Part shown: piece after piece, positions 9,402 through 20,276 of the stretch | How the letters are laid out: the number at the start of each line of letters is the position of its first letter | Numbering within the stretch: the stretch's first letter is position 1 | From: Buttiauxella agrestis | GTDB taxonomy: Bacteria; Pseudomonadota; Gammaproteobacteria; Enterobacterales; Enterobacteriaceae | Length of the DNA: 64,000 nt | Direction of reading: 5' to 3' | NCBI RefSeq assembly: GCF_900446255.1 | Contig: NZ_UIGI01000001.1 | Coordinates: 1,266,763 to 1,330,762 of the forward strand | Position numbers and translations under genes: made by a program | Notes under the pieces: generated by a model | What the model was told of the DNA's origin: nothing | Databases searched by the model: none | Seen by the model: the letters and a program-made list of their open reading frames with translations, nothing else

Positions 9402-10529
9402 TCAGGCGACAAGCTGCTCCATAATACGTTGATACATACGGGCAAGAAGTTGCAGGTCAGCGGCGTTAACACACTCATTAATTTTATGAATAGTCGCGTT
9501 CACTGGCCCCAGCTCCACCACTTGCGCCCCCATCCGCGCGATAAAGCGCCCATCGGATGTGCCGCCAGTGGTCAACAGTTGCGGCCTGATTTCATTATAG
9601 TGCTCAACTGCATTCACTACCGCATCCACTAACTTTCCGCGTGATGTCAGGAACGGTTGACCTGAAAGCCACCAGTCCAGCGTGTAACGCAACTCATATT
9701 TATCGAGCAGAGCAATCACGCGCTGTTTGATATCTTCGTCGGTCAACTCAGTGCTGAAACGGAAGTTGAACTGGACGAACATATCACCTGGAATCACGTT
9801 GTTACTGCCGGTGCCTGACTGAACATTGGCTATCTGCATACTGGTCGCCGGGAAGAATTCGTTGCCTTTATCCCACTCAATCGTGACTAACTCGTTCAAC
9901 ATGGGTGCTGCGCGGTGAACCGGGTTATCAGCCAGATGCGGATAAGCGACGTGGCCCTGCACACCATGAATCGTCAGGTTGCAAGTCAATGAACCACGGC
10001 GGCCGTTCTTCACGACATCACCCACGACTTCGGTACTGGACGGCTCGCCCACCAGGCAGTAATCGAGCCTTTCGTGGCGCGCCATCAGCGTTTCGACGAC
10101 TTTTACCGTGCCATTTTTTGCACTGGCTTCTTCATCGGAAGTAATCAGGAATGCCAGACGACCTTTATGGTGCGGGTACTGTGCAACGAAACGCTCGGCA
10201 GCCACTACCATCGCCGCCAGCGAACCTTTCATATCAGCAGCGCCACGGCCAAATAACATGCCATCGCGAATAGTCGGTTCAAACGGCGGGTTAATCCAGC
10301 GGTCAGCGTCACCAGAAGGCACGACATCGGTATGACCAGCAAACGCCAGCGTTTCGCCTTTTCCTCGCCATGCCCAGAAGTTTTGTGTGTCGCCAAAATC
10401 CATATGCTCGATGGTAAAACCGATGGCACGTAGTCGCTCAATCATCAGCGCCTGGCAGCCAGCGTCGTCAGGGCTGAGGGAAGGGCGGCGGATAAGCTGT
10501 TGCGTCAGCTCAATAACCGGGCAAGACAT
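9402..10529 (-). CDS. dapE: DapE, succinyl-diaminopimelate desuccinylase
   Basis: Di-zinc M20-family amidohydrolase that releases succinate and LL-diaminopimelate in the lysine and peptidoglycan precursor pathway. Metal-site motifs are present: [22 protein letters not shown] and a late His in [10 protein letters not shown] dimerisation domain lies near 180-290. The start at 10529 ([12 protein letters not shown]) gives 375 residues, exactly the E. coli length; an upstream in-frame start would run into yffB. It follows yffB by 4 bp and is translationally close-coupled to it. Confidence 0.97.
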   Translation of the reverse strand: MSCPVIELTQQLIRRPSLSPDDAGCQALMIERLRAIGFTIEHMDFGDTQNFWAWRGKGETLAFAGHTDVVPSGDADRWINPPFEPTIRDGMLFGRGAADMKGSLAAMVVAAERFVAQYPHHKGRLAFLITSDEEASAKNGTVKVVETLMARHERLDYCLVGEPSSTEVVGDVVKNGRRGSLTCNLTIHGVQGHVAYPHLADNPVHRAAPMLNELVTIEWDKGNEFFPATSMQIANVQSGTGSNNVIPGDMFVQFNFRFSTELTDEDIKQRVIALLDKYELRYTLDWWLSGQPFLTSRGKLVDAVVNAVEHYNEIRPQLLTTGGTSDGRFIARMGAQVVELGPVNATIHKINECVNAADLQLLARMYQRIMEQLVA

Positions 10530-10533
10530 AGGA

Positions 10534-10890
10534 CTATACCTCGTTGATAAACTGCTGATAGTTCGATTCATTGAAACCCAGCAGCATAGGCTGCCCTGGC
10601 GCGTAGAGCAATGGGCGTTTGATGATTGCTGGCATTTCGAGCATCAGGTTGGCTGCGGTTTGTGCATCCGTAATGCTTGCGCGATGCGCTTCGTCGAGTT
10701 TACGCCAGGTCGTCCCACGCGTATTTAGCAAAGCTTCCCACCCAAGTTCCGCGATAAAACTATTCAATAATTCAGCATCAAGGCCGTCAACGCGATAATC
10801 ATGAAATTGATATTCCACACCTTGAGTTTCCAGGTAACGTCGGGCTTTCTTGATGGTGTCGCAGTTTTTTATACCGTAGAGAATTATCAC
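10534..10890 (-). CDS. yffB: YffB, ArsC/Spx-like thioredoxin-fold protein
   Basis: Protein of 118 residues in the ArsC/Spx/MgsR family. The N-terminal active-site region [12 protein letters not shown] has a single Cys, and the family motif [10 protein letters not shown] follows. It probably acts as a glutathione-linked reductase rather than an arsenate reductase, but the role is unproven. It is the first gene of a yffB-dapE-ypfN unit. Confidence 0.93.
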   Translation of the reverse strand: MIILYGIKNCDTIKKARRYLETQGVEYQFHDYRVDGLDAELLNSFIAELGWEALLNTRGTTWRKLDEAHRASITDAQTAANLMLEMPAIIKRPLLYAPGQPMLLGFNESNYQQFINEV

Positions 10891-11301
10891 GGAGTTAATC
10901 CTTATCTTTAAAAAATGATTTTTTATGCAGGTAATCAGAATAATTAAAATGATAAAAAAGTCGCAAGGAAAAATATAACCTGGTTGCTACTCTAAAGGTT
11001 AGGTAATAGTATTTTTTTTCCGGGTTGATTAATTACTCACCATTCACTGCAACACCTTTCTGATCCTCTGGTTGCAGCGACAAGTCAGATCTTTCGTGAC
11101 TTCCAGGGCGAATTCTTAAAGTAGATGAAACATTTTGTTTCAGGTGCTTTGTCACATTTTTAATTACCTGTTCAGCTAATAATTAAGCCAATACGCAGTC
11201 GACTCTCAATATTTGATGATAGCCAGTGAAGCCGCAAGGTAACGTGGCTTCACTCCAGGGAAGGGATTACGTATAATGAGAATAGAAATAGAGAGGCGGT
11301 T
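10891..11301. other. A/T-rich intergenic region between yffB and ypfM
   Basis: Region of 411 bp without a convincing gene, apart from the ypfM promoter at its right end. It holds the divergent yffB promoter (10891-10990, very A/T-rich) and, near 11226-11253, an inverted repeat GTGAAGCC / GGCTTCAC without a T-run. I see no tRNA and no recognisable small-RNA family, but a non-coding RNA cannot be excluded. Confidence 0.6.
11249..11277 (+). promoter_or_regulatory. Predicted sigma-70 promoter of ypfM
   Basis: TTCACT, 17-bp spacer, TATAAT. The -10 is consensus. Predicted initiation near 11284 leaves a short leader containing the GAGAGGCGG ribosome site of ypfM. Confidence 0.6.
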
Positions 11302-11361
11302 ATGATTGAACACGAACTAGGGAACTGGAAAGATTTCATTGAAGATATGCTTCGTAAATGA
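11302..11361 (+). CDS. ypfM: YpfM, 19-residue microprotein
   Basis: The 19-codon frame encodes MIEHELGNWKDFIEDMLRK. It closely matches E. coli YpfM (differences only at residues 4 and 15) and occupies the same place between yffB and acrD. It has a strong ribosome site (GAGAGGCGG) 4 nt upstream, a near-consensus promoter and a terminator shared with acrD. The peptide is amphipathic and charged rather than a typical membrane helix. Function is unknown. Confidence 0.92.
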   Translation: MIEHELGNWKDFIEDMLRK

Positions 11362-11425
11362 TCTGACCGGGTATAAAAATCTCAAGGGCATGATGCTCTT
11401 ATTTTCAATATTCCTTTGAGCCAAA

Positions 11426-11457
11426 CAAAAAGCGACCCGTTTAAGGTCGCTTTTTTG
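11426..11457. terminator. Bidirectional terminator between ypfM and acrD
   Basis: Stem AGCGACC / GGTCGCT flanked by an A-run and a T-run, between convergent genes. A further pairing (CTCAAGGG with CCTTTGAG) just upstream adds structure to the ypfM 3' end. Confidence 0.88.
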
Positions 11458-11461
11458 TTGG

Positions 11462-14400
11462 TTAGTTTTCAGAATGTTCTTTGAGCGGGAATCTTCTGCG
11501 TACCAGCACGAAGAATAACGGTACGAAGAATATAGCCAGCACTGTCGCCGAAATCATTCCGCCCATCACCCCGGTCCCAACTGCGTGCTGGCTACCGGAA
11601 CCTGCGCCGCTGCTGGTAGCCATCGGCAGGACACCGAAGATAAATGCCAGTGAGGTCATTAATATCGGGCGTAAGCGCTGACGGCAGGCATCAAGTGTTG
11701 CCGCCACCAGTTCACGGCCTTGCGCATTCATATCGTTGGCAAACTCAACAATTAATATGGCGTTCTTGGCGGCAAGACCGATGACCGTCAACAGTCCTAC
11801 CTGGAAGTACACATCGTTTTCCAGGCCGCGCATCCATGTTGCCAGCAGTGCACCAATCACGCCCAATGGCACCACCAGCATCACCGAGAAGGGCACCGAC
11901 CAGCTTTCATAAAGTGCCGCCAGACACAAGAACACCACCAATAACGAGATGGCGTACAGCGCCGGAGCCTGCGCCCCAGATAGCCGTTCCTGGTAAGACA
12001 TTCCCGTCCATTCGAGGCCAAAACCGGTCGGTAACTTCTGCACCAGGGTTTCCATCACTTGCATCGCGGTCCCGGTACTGACGCCCGGTGCCGCTTCACC
12101 AACAATTTCTAATGCGGAATAGCCGTTGTAACGTTCAAGGCGAGGCGAGCCGGTTTCCCAATGCGAAGAGGCAAACGCGGAGAAAGGCACCATTCCGCCA
12201 TCTTTATTACGTACGTACCACTGGTTAATGTCTTCCGGCAGCATGCGGTATTTCGCCCCCGCCTGCACATACACCTTTTTCACACGACCACGATCCATGA
12301 AATCGTTCACGTAGCTCGAACCCCAGGCGGTTTGCAGCGTGTTATTGATATCATCAATAGATACGCCCAGCGCCTGCGCTTTACGTTGATCGATATCGAT
12401 CTGCATTTGCGGGCTGTCGTCTAAACCATTGTGGCGAACGCGGGTCAGCAACTTTTCGTCGCCAGCCATCTCCAGCAATTGATCGCGCGCCTGCATTAAC
12501 GCATCGTGACCGGCACCCGCGTGATCCTGCAATTCCATATCAAAACCTGCCGCGTTCCCTAAACCGCTTATGGCTGGTGGGCTGCTGGCAATCACGCGCG
12601 CTTCTTTTATCTCACGGAACGCTTTGGTTGCCCGTTCGATAATGGCAAACGAACTGGCCGTTTTCGGGTCGCGTTCATCCCAGTCTTTCAGGCGCACAAA
12701 CATACGAGCCACGTTTTGCCCGTTACCACCTGGGCCTGAACCGATGGTCGCAAACACCGACAGCACGTTATCTTTCTCTTTGGTCAGATAATACTGCTCG
12801 AGCTTTTCAACCACTTTGGTGGTTTGCTGCTGCGTGGCGCCGCTCGGTAATTGTATTGAAGTGGTGAATACACCCTGATCTTCCAGCGGCAGGAAGGAGG
12901 TCGGCAAGCGCAGGAACAAGAACACCATGCCGCCAATCAGCAGCACATAAATTAGGATCCAGCGCAGGCTGTGCGCCAGAATCTTGCCAACACCCGATTC
13001 ATAACGCGCCGCATTGCGGTTAAACATGCGGTTAAACCAGCCGAAGAAACCTTTCTGGCCGTGATGTTCACCTTTATGCAGTGGCTTTAAAATCGTGGCG
13101 CACAATGCGGGAGTCAGGATCATCGCCACCAATACCGACAACACCATGGCCGAAACAATCGTTATCGAGAACTGGCGGTAAATCGCCCCGGTGGTGCCGC
13201 CAAAAAAGGCCATAGGTACAAACACGGCGGAAAGCACCAGCGCAATCCCGACCAGTGCACCCTGAATCTGGCCCATGGATTTTCGGGTTGCTTCTTTGGG
13301 CGATAATCCTTCCTCGCTCATGATGCGTTCAACGTTTTCCACTACCACGATGGCGTCATCGACCAATAAACCGATGGCCAGAACCATCGCAAACATGGTC
13401 AGGGTGTTGATGCTGTAGCCGAAGGCATAGAGCACGGAAAACGTCCCCAACAGCACCACCGGTACGGCAATGGTGGGAATCAGCGTGGCGCGGAAGTTTT
13501 GTAAAAACAGATACATGACGAGGAATACCAGCAGGATGGCTTCCAGCAGCGTTTTCACCACGTCAATAATCGAGGCTTTCACGAATGGCGTGGTTTCGTA
13601 AGCGATTTTCGCTTCCAGACCATGAGGGAAATATTGCGATAACTCTTCTATTTTGGCGCGAGCGAGCTTATCGGTTTCCATCTCGTTAGCACCCGACGCA
13701 AGTTTAATCCCAAGGCCCGACGCGGGTTGGCCGTTGTAACGGCTGAGGAAGTCATACTTCTCGGCACCCAGCTCAACTTCTGCCACATCGCCTAATGAAA
13801 CCAGGGAACCGTCCTGATTGACTCGCAACGTAATATCTTTGAATTGCTGTGGCGTTTGCAGCAGCGACTGGGAGTTAATTGTGGCGTTCAGTGCCTGCGT
13901 ATCGACCGAAGGTGTGCCGCCCAATTGACCGACGGCAATTTGCGCATTCTGCGATTTAATCGCATCCACCACGTCTTGCGTGGTCATCTGGTAGCTGGTG
14001 AGTTTGGTCGGATCAAGCCAGATACGCATCGAGTATTGCGAACCATAGGCGTCTACGTCGCCCACGCCATTGATACGGCTGATCGGGTCCTGAATATTAC
14101 TGGCAACATAATCGGCGATATCTTGCTTATCCATGCTGCCATCGGTGGAAACAAAGGCCACCATCAAAATATTGGTATCACCCGTTTTCCTGACGGTTAC
14201 CCCCTGGGTTTGCACAGCCTGCGGCAACTTACGCAATGCGGATTGCAACTGGTTTTGCACCTGCTGCACCGCTTCGTCAGGATCGGTCCCGGCTTTAAAA
14301 CTCAGCGTAATAGTAGCCTGGCCGGTGCTGCTGCTTTGGGAGGACATGTACATCATGTTGTCCAGCCCGGTCATATTCTGCTCGATAACCTGCGTTACCG

Positions 14401-14578
14401 TGTTTTCAAGGGTCTGTGCAGATGCACCAGGGTAGTTTGCAGTGATGCGCACATTCGGCGGCGCGAGGTCAGGATATTGCTCAACGGGAAGCGAAAAAAT
14501 GGCGAGCAGGCCGGTGAGGCACAAAATAATGGCCAACACCCAGGCAAAAATGGGGCGATTGATAAAGAAATTCGCCAT
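11462..14578 (-). CDS. acrD: AcrD, RND multidrug efflux transporter
   Basis: Inner-membrane RND pump of 1038 residues. E. coli AcrD exports aminoglycosides and other amphiphiles with AcrA and TolC by proton antiport. Twelve transmembrane helices arise from two halves, each with a large periplasmic loop. The proton-relay Asp pair is seen in [15 protein letters not shown] and the partner Lys in [13 protein letters not shown]. Similarity to E. coli AcrD is high throughout, and synteny (next to ypfM and narQ) distinguishes it from AcrB. The upstream 136 bp carries its promoter; I could not identify BaeR or CpxR boxes with confidence. Confidence 0.95.
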   Translation of the reverse strand: MANFFINRPIFAWVLAIILCLTGLLAIFSLPVEQYPDLAPPNVRITANYPGASAQTLENTVTQVIEQNMTGLDNMMYMSSQSSSTGQATITLSFKAGTDPDEAVQQVQNQLQSALRKLPQAVQTQGVTVRKTGDTNILMVAFVSTDGSMDKQDIADYVASNIQDPISRINGVGDVDAYGSQYSMRIWLDPTKLTSYQMTTQDVVDAIKSQNAQIAVGQLGGTPSVDTQALNATINSQSLLQTPQQFKDITLRVNQDGSLVSLGDVAEVELGAEKYDFLSRYNGQPASGLGIKLASGANEMETDKLARAKIEELSQYFPHGLEAKIAYETTPFVKASIIDVVKTLLEAILLVFLVMYLFLQNFRATLIPTIAVPVVLLGTFSVLYAFGYSINTLTMFAMVLAIGLLVDDAIVVVENVERIMSEEGLSPKEATRKSMGQIQGALVGIALVLSAVFVPMAFFGGTTGAIYRQFSITIVSAMVLSVLVAMILTPALCATILKPLHKGEHHGQKGFFGWFNRMFNRNAARYESGVGKILAHSLRWILIYVLLIGGMVFLFLRLPTSFLPLEDQGVFTTSIQLPSGATQQQTTKVVEKLEQYYLTKEKDNVLSVFATIGSGPGGNGQNVARMFVRLKDWDERDPKTASSFAIIERATKAFREIKEARVIASSPPAISGLGNAAGFDMELQDHAGAGHDALMQARDQLLEMAGDEKLLTRVRHNGLDDSPQMQIDIDQRKAQALGVSIDDINNTLQTAWGSSYVNDFMDRGRVKKVYVQAGAKYRMLPEDINQWYVRNKDGGMVPFSAFASSHWETGSPRLERYNGYSALEIVGEAAPGVSTGTAMQVMETLVQKLPTGFGLEWTGMSYQERLSGAQAPALYAISLLVVFLCLAALYESWSVPFSVMLVVPLGVIGALLATWMRGLENDVYFQVGLLTVIGLAAKNAILIVEFANDMNAQGRELVAATLDACRQRLRPILMTSLAFIFGVLPMATSSGAGSGSQHAVGTGVMGGMISATVLAIFFVPLFFVLVRRRFPLKEHSEN

Positions 14579-14714
14579 TCAGTCAGGACCTCGTCAGTAC
14601 TTCAGATTATGATTTTTGGGTAAGCCGTCACTGTAGCCTTAACTGCAAGTCCAAACGTGGAGAAATTGAGGAGATAATGTAAATTATCTTCGTCCTTTGT
14701 AGTGCCTGAGCGGC

Positions 14715-15359
14715 CTAAAAGCCCCGACTTTCAAGGAAGAGCACCGTCGCCGCAACTCGAGATCGCACCTGAAGTTTACGCAGCAAATTGCGAATATGAA
14801 CCTTCACCGTTTCTTCTGAAATATGCAGACCGGAGGCAATTTGCTTATTTGATAAACCTCGGGCGACTTCCTGCAATACGTCCAGTTCGCGTTCTGTCAG
14901 TACGGCGAACGGGTCGTCGCTGCGCTTATCGGTTCCGCGGTTGCGTAAATATTCCGCGACCTGCTCGCTGTAAGCTTCGCCTTCGGTGGCCCCACGGCGA
15001 ATATCATTGAGCAACACATCGGGTTCGCTATCTTTGAGTAAGTATCCGTCGGCACCCGCATCAATCAGTGTGAAAATATCGCTGCGCGAATCAGAAACTG
15101 TTAGCACGATAATGCGCGCACTGACGCCGTCACGGCGCAGCGCGTTTAACGTATCCAGCCCGCTCAAACCTTTCATATTCAAATCGAGCAAGATCAGGTC
15201 GGGCGCCAGACGGTTAGCCATGCTAATCGCTTCGGCACCGCTGCTGGCTTCACCCACCACGCAAAAAGTGTCATCAATTTCCAACAATTGGCGAATGCCA
15301 CGGCGCATTAACGGATGATCATCGACGATTAATACCTGACAGACAGTTTGCTCACTCAT
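14715..15359 (-). CDS. narP: NarP, nitrate/nitrite response regulator
   Basis: NarL-family response regulator of 214 residues. The receiver domain (about 8-125) has phospho-acceptor Asp in LILLDLNMKG and the acidic pair VDDHP; the LuxR-type helix-turn-helix (about 150-214) has LTERELDVL and SNKQIASGLHISEETVKVHI. It is clearly closer to E. coli NarP than to NarL (LMRRGIRQLLE, DTLNALRRDGV, RSRVAAT.LFL). The ATG at 15359 lies 5 nt after GGGAG; a TTG at 15371 is a spurious extension. It sits 32 bp downstream of narQ, so sensor and regulator form one operon, unlike E. coli where narP lies elsewhere. Confidence 0.93.
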   Translation of the reverse strand: MSEQTVCQVLIVDDHPLMRRGIRQLLEIDDTFCVVGEASSGAEAISMANRLAPDLILLDLNMKGLSGLDTLNALRRDGVSARIIVLTVSDSRSDIFTLIDAGADGYLLKDSEPDVLLNDIRRGATEGEAYSEQVAEYLRNRGTDKRSDDPFAVLTERELDVLQEVARGLSNKQIASGLHISEETVKVHIRNLLRKLQVRSRVAATVLFLESRGF

Positions 15360-15391
15360 AACAACTCCCAATATTGGTCACATTATTATCG

Positions 15392-17107
15392 TTATAGATC
15401 TATGGGGTTTTCATGCGCCGCCAGACCTGCGGACGGCGAATGAAAATTCATCGTAATCAAAGTCCCACCTTGCGCGGGGCGGGAAATAGTCAACTCGCCA
15501 CCTAATCGAGCAGCGCGTTCATGCATAATATTTAACCCGTAATGCCCTTCAGGTTCCGTCAGGCTGACAATGCCCAGGCCATCATCAAGAATATTCACCG
15601 TATGAATTCCTGATGCGGATGTATTACAGCTTACGGATATTTTACGGGCTTGCGCATGTTTAATCGCGTTTAAAACGCCTTCACGGATAATCTGCAACAA
15701 ATGCACCTGTTGGGAGGCATCCAGCGCCTGAGTCGGAATATCACAATCAAGCGTAATGATGGCATCGGTCTGGTTGCGGAGCGGGGCAATCATCTCTTGT
15801 AACGCAGAGGGTAAATCGGCCTGCTGGAGTGTCAGACGGAACGTGGTCAGTAATTCGCGTAACTGGCGGTATGCGTCATTCAGCGCCTGGGAGAAATCAT
15901 TAATAATGCGCTGCGCAGGCTGGTTTTCAGCTGGAACCGTGCGTTTTAAAAGCGTCAGTTGAATGCGCAAATAAGAGAGCACTTGCGCCAGTGAGTCGTG
16001 TAGCTCCCGGGCAATCGTCGCGCGCTCTTCCATCAACAGCAACTGCTGATAATGTTTTTGCGCCTGGTTGAAATACAACCCGCGCCCCAGCATGTTTGCC
16101 AGGCTTTGCATCAGCGGCAGTGGCGGAACGCCCGCTGCTGCCTGCCAGCGCAGTAATCCTAACTCTTTTTGCTCAAGAACAATCGGCAAGGTCTGCCATG
16201 ACTCGCTGTCTTGCTCTTCACCGTCCTGAATTTTCCAGTTTTCGCCAGTTTTCATCTCCAGATAATTAACCGGCGTTTTCTGGCGTACCTGTTGCAAAAC
16301 GCGCTCGAAACACTGTTTATCGATAGTGCTGACGGTCAGCGCTTGCGAGCAGGCGTACAGCACTTCCAGGGTGCGGTTCGCCTCCTGCAAATCCCGGGTT
16401 TTTTCTTGCACGCTTTCTTCAAGCGTCCGATAGAGTTTTTGTAACTCGCCCGACATGCGCGTGAACGTTTGTGACAGTAGCCCCAGTTCGTTGGGCAATT
16501 GTGTATTCAAAGGAGGGTAATCAAATTCGCCACGCTCAATGGAGGCACTTGCTTCCATTAATTTATTGAGCGGGGCGACAACCTGATGGCGAAAACGGCG
16601 CAGTGTGAAAAACACCAGGGTGAAAATCGCAATAAAGCCGACCACTGAGGCGAAAACCACCTGCATCATTTTGCGCTCGGCATAATGCTGAAGCGCCAGG
16701 ACAAATAAGTCGATTTGCTCCACGTAGCCGGAAATATGCGCCTGATACCACGCTAAATCTCCGTTGCGAATATGCTCCTCCATCTCCAGCCAGGCATAAT
16801 TAATCACTTTGAAGCGATCCCGAACTTCGGCTGGCACCCAGAATTTCTCCGTTTTCAATAAAGCCGGAGAACGCAGCGACTGGGCATATTGCTCAAGATG
16901 CTTCTCTAATTCCCTGCGGTCGCCCTGCAAATCATAACCCAGACGATAACTTTGCATGCGCAATGAACCGGCTACGTTTACGGCTTCGGCGTCACGTAAA
17001 CTGCTGGCGAGCGTCAGCATCGCAATGCCTGTGGAAAGCAGCGATAGCAGAACAATGCAAAAGAAGGCGCGGGCCAGGCTCGTTGAAACCGAGCGTTTTA
17101 CTATCAC
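15392..17107 (-). CDS. narQ: NarQ, nitrate/nitrite sensor histidine kinase
   Basis: Membrane sensor kinase of 571 residues. Order: transmembrane helix (about 13-35), periplasmic four-helix sensor with the P-box (NVAGSLRMQSYRLGYDLQ), second helix (about 148-168), HAMP, a signalling/Cys region, then a HisKA_3 domain with phospho-acceptor His370 in ARELHDSLAQVLSYLR and an HATPase domain (DDGLGI, EGHYGLNIM). His370 coincides with the E. coli position. It phosphorylates NarP, encoded just downstream, and NarL. The stretch between HAMP and kinase is the least conserved. It is divergent from aegA. Confidence 0.96.
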   Translation of the reverse strand: MIVKRSVSTSLARAFFCIVLLSLLSTGIAMLTLASSLRDAEAVNVAGSLRMQSYRLGYDLQGDRRELEKHLEQYAQSLRSPALLKTEKFWVPAEVRDRFKVINYAWLEMEEHIRNGDLAWYQAHISGYVEQIDLFVLALQHYAERKMMQVVFASVVGFIAIFTLVFFTLRRFRHQVVAPLNKLMEASASIERGEFDYPPLNTQLPNELGLLSQTFTRMSGELQKLYRTLEESVQEKTRDLQEANRTLEVLYACSQALTVSTIDKQCFERVLQQVRQKTPVNYLEMKTGENWKIQDGEEQDSESWQTLPIVLEQKELGLLRWQAAAGVPPLPLMQSLANMLGRGLYFNQAQKHYQQLLLMEERATIARELHDSLAQVLSYLRIQLTLLKRTVPAENQPAQRIINDFSQALNDAYRQLRELLTTFRLTLQQADLPSALQEMIAPLRNQTDAIITLDCDIPTQALDASQQVHLLQIIREGVLNAIKHAQARKISVSCNTSASGIHTVNILDDGLGIVSLTEPEGHYGLNIMHERAARLGGELTISRPAQGGTLITMNFHSPSAGLAAHENPIDL

Positions 17108-17249
17108 CTGTCAATATCCTGAGAATTATGGAGGAGGAAACGATGTTTCATTAAACACGAAAAGAAATTGATCCGTACCAGGTTATTGTCAGATTTCAAT
17201 GCAAACTGGGCAAATGACCATTGCCAGTTAATAGTTTGCCAGGTCATAA

Positions 17250-19301
<2,052 letters not shown>

Positions 19302-19310
19302 TCGACAAAC

Positions 19311-19346
19311 TCACCCCGACGTAAAGCCGGGGTGAGTGTTTGTTTT
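19311..19346 (+). terminator. Terminator of aegA
   Basis: Stem TCACCCCG / CGGGGTGA with T-rich tail. It isolates aegA from the nap promoter immediately downstream. Confidence 0.8.
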
Positions 19347-19363
19347 ACAAACCGAATTCCTTT

Positions 19364-19398
19364 TTGATCCCACACCGGTATTTACCCCTAAAGGGTGA
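19364..19398 (+). promoter_or_regulatory. FNR half-site and NarP/NarL 7-2-7 site upstream of napF
   Basis: TTGAT at 19364-19368 is one arm of an FNR box centred at 19370.5; the other arm (CACCG) is poor. TACCCCT-AA-AGGGTGA at 19383-19398 is an inverted heptamer pair with 2-bp spacing, centred at 19390.5. The 20-bp offset between centres equals the -64.5 / -44.5 arrangement described for the E. coli nap promoter, which would place a start site near 19435. Site identity is inferred from pattern and position only. Confidence 0.7.
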
Positions 19399-19531
19399 TG
19401 CCTCTACCACCCCTTCGTCACATAACGTATCACCTAATAAAAACCCGTAGAAAACTACGGAAATAACACAGAAGTGTTTGCCGATTTCTTGCATGACGAA
19501 ATCTGGCACTTGTGATGCAAGGATGTGCTTT

Positions 19532-20023
19532 ATGGCTAATTTTTCCCGACGTGGATTACTCACCGGGAGCTTTCAACGCTCCTCGACAGCTTTTCGCCCG
19601 CCCTGGAGCGGGGACGAACAACATTTTCTGGTGGATTGCACGCGCTGCAATGCCTGCTTATCAGCCTGCGAAACCCGTGTGTTAAGACGCGGCCAGGGCG
19701 GATACCCCGAAGTTAACTTTGAGCGCGGCGAATGCACATTTTGCTACGCCTGCGCGCAAGCCTGCCCGGAGAAACTGTTTCTCACGCGTGAGGTTTCACC
19801 CTGGGAACATACGTTATCGATTGGCGATAATTGCCTGGCTAAAAACAGCGTCGAATGCCGTAGCTGCCAGGACATCTGCGAACCACAGGCCATCTCGTTT
19901 CGCCCGTCATTATTGGGTATCGCACAACCTTTACTTAACCACACCGATTGCACCGCCTGCGGGGCATGCATCTCCGGTTGCCCGGTTTCCGCCATCACGA
20001 TGAGGCACGTAAATGCAAGCTAA
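19532..20023 (+). CDS. napF: NapF, ferredoxin-type maturation protein of Nap
   Basis: Cytoplasmic iron-sulfur protein of 163 residues that assists NapA cofactor loading before export. Cys-rich motifs for [4Fe-4S] clusters: CTRCNACLSAC, CTFCYACAQACPE and CTACGACISGCP, plus CRSCQDICEP. The N-terminal SRRGLLTG resembles a twin-arginine motif, as in E. coli NapF, though the protein is not exported. The start at 19532 has AAGGA 8 nt upstream; the frame extends upstream to 19478 without conservation. The stop overlaps napD by 11 bp. Confidence 0.94.
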   Translation: MANFSRRGLLTGSFQRSSTAFRPPWSGDEQHFLVDCTRCNACLSACETRVLRRGQGGYPEVNFERGECTFCYACAQACPEKLFLTREVSPWEHTLSIGDNCLAKNSVECRSCQDICEPQAISFRPSLLGIAQPLLNHTDCTACGACISGCPVSAITMRHVNAS

Positions 20024-20276
20024 CTGGCACGTCGCAGGCCTGGTTGTTCAGGCCCAACCCCAAAATATTCTTGCGGTGAGCACCGCATTAAACGAGCTAC
20101 CGGGCAGCGAAGTCGCGGCAAGTGATGCTGAACACGGCAAATTGGTGGTGGTTATGGAAGCAGAACGTAGTGACGTGCTGCTAAATCAAATTGAGTCGGC
20201 ACGCAATATTGCGGGCGTGCTGGCGGTGTCGCTGGTTTATCACCAGCAGGATGAGCAAGGTGAGGAAACACCATGA
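20013..20276 (+). CDS. napD: NapD, NapA-specific chaperone
   Basis: Small cytoplasmic chaperone of 87 residues that binds the Tat signal peptide of NapA and holds it back until cofactor insertion is complete. The ferredoxin-like fold and the C-terminal [20 protein letters not shown] match E. coli NapD. It overlaps napF by 11 bp and napA by 4 bp (ATGA), indicating translational coupling. Confidence 0.95.
   Translation: MQANWHVAGLVVQAQPQNILAVSTALNELPGSEVAASDAEHGKLVVVMEAERSDVLLNQIESARNIAGVLAVSLVYHQQDEQGEETP

Noticed and set aside
19345-19563. Minus-strand 72-codon frame across the nap promoter
   Set aside because: It covers the FNR/NarP sites and the napF start; no conservation known and no ribosome site.
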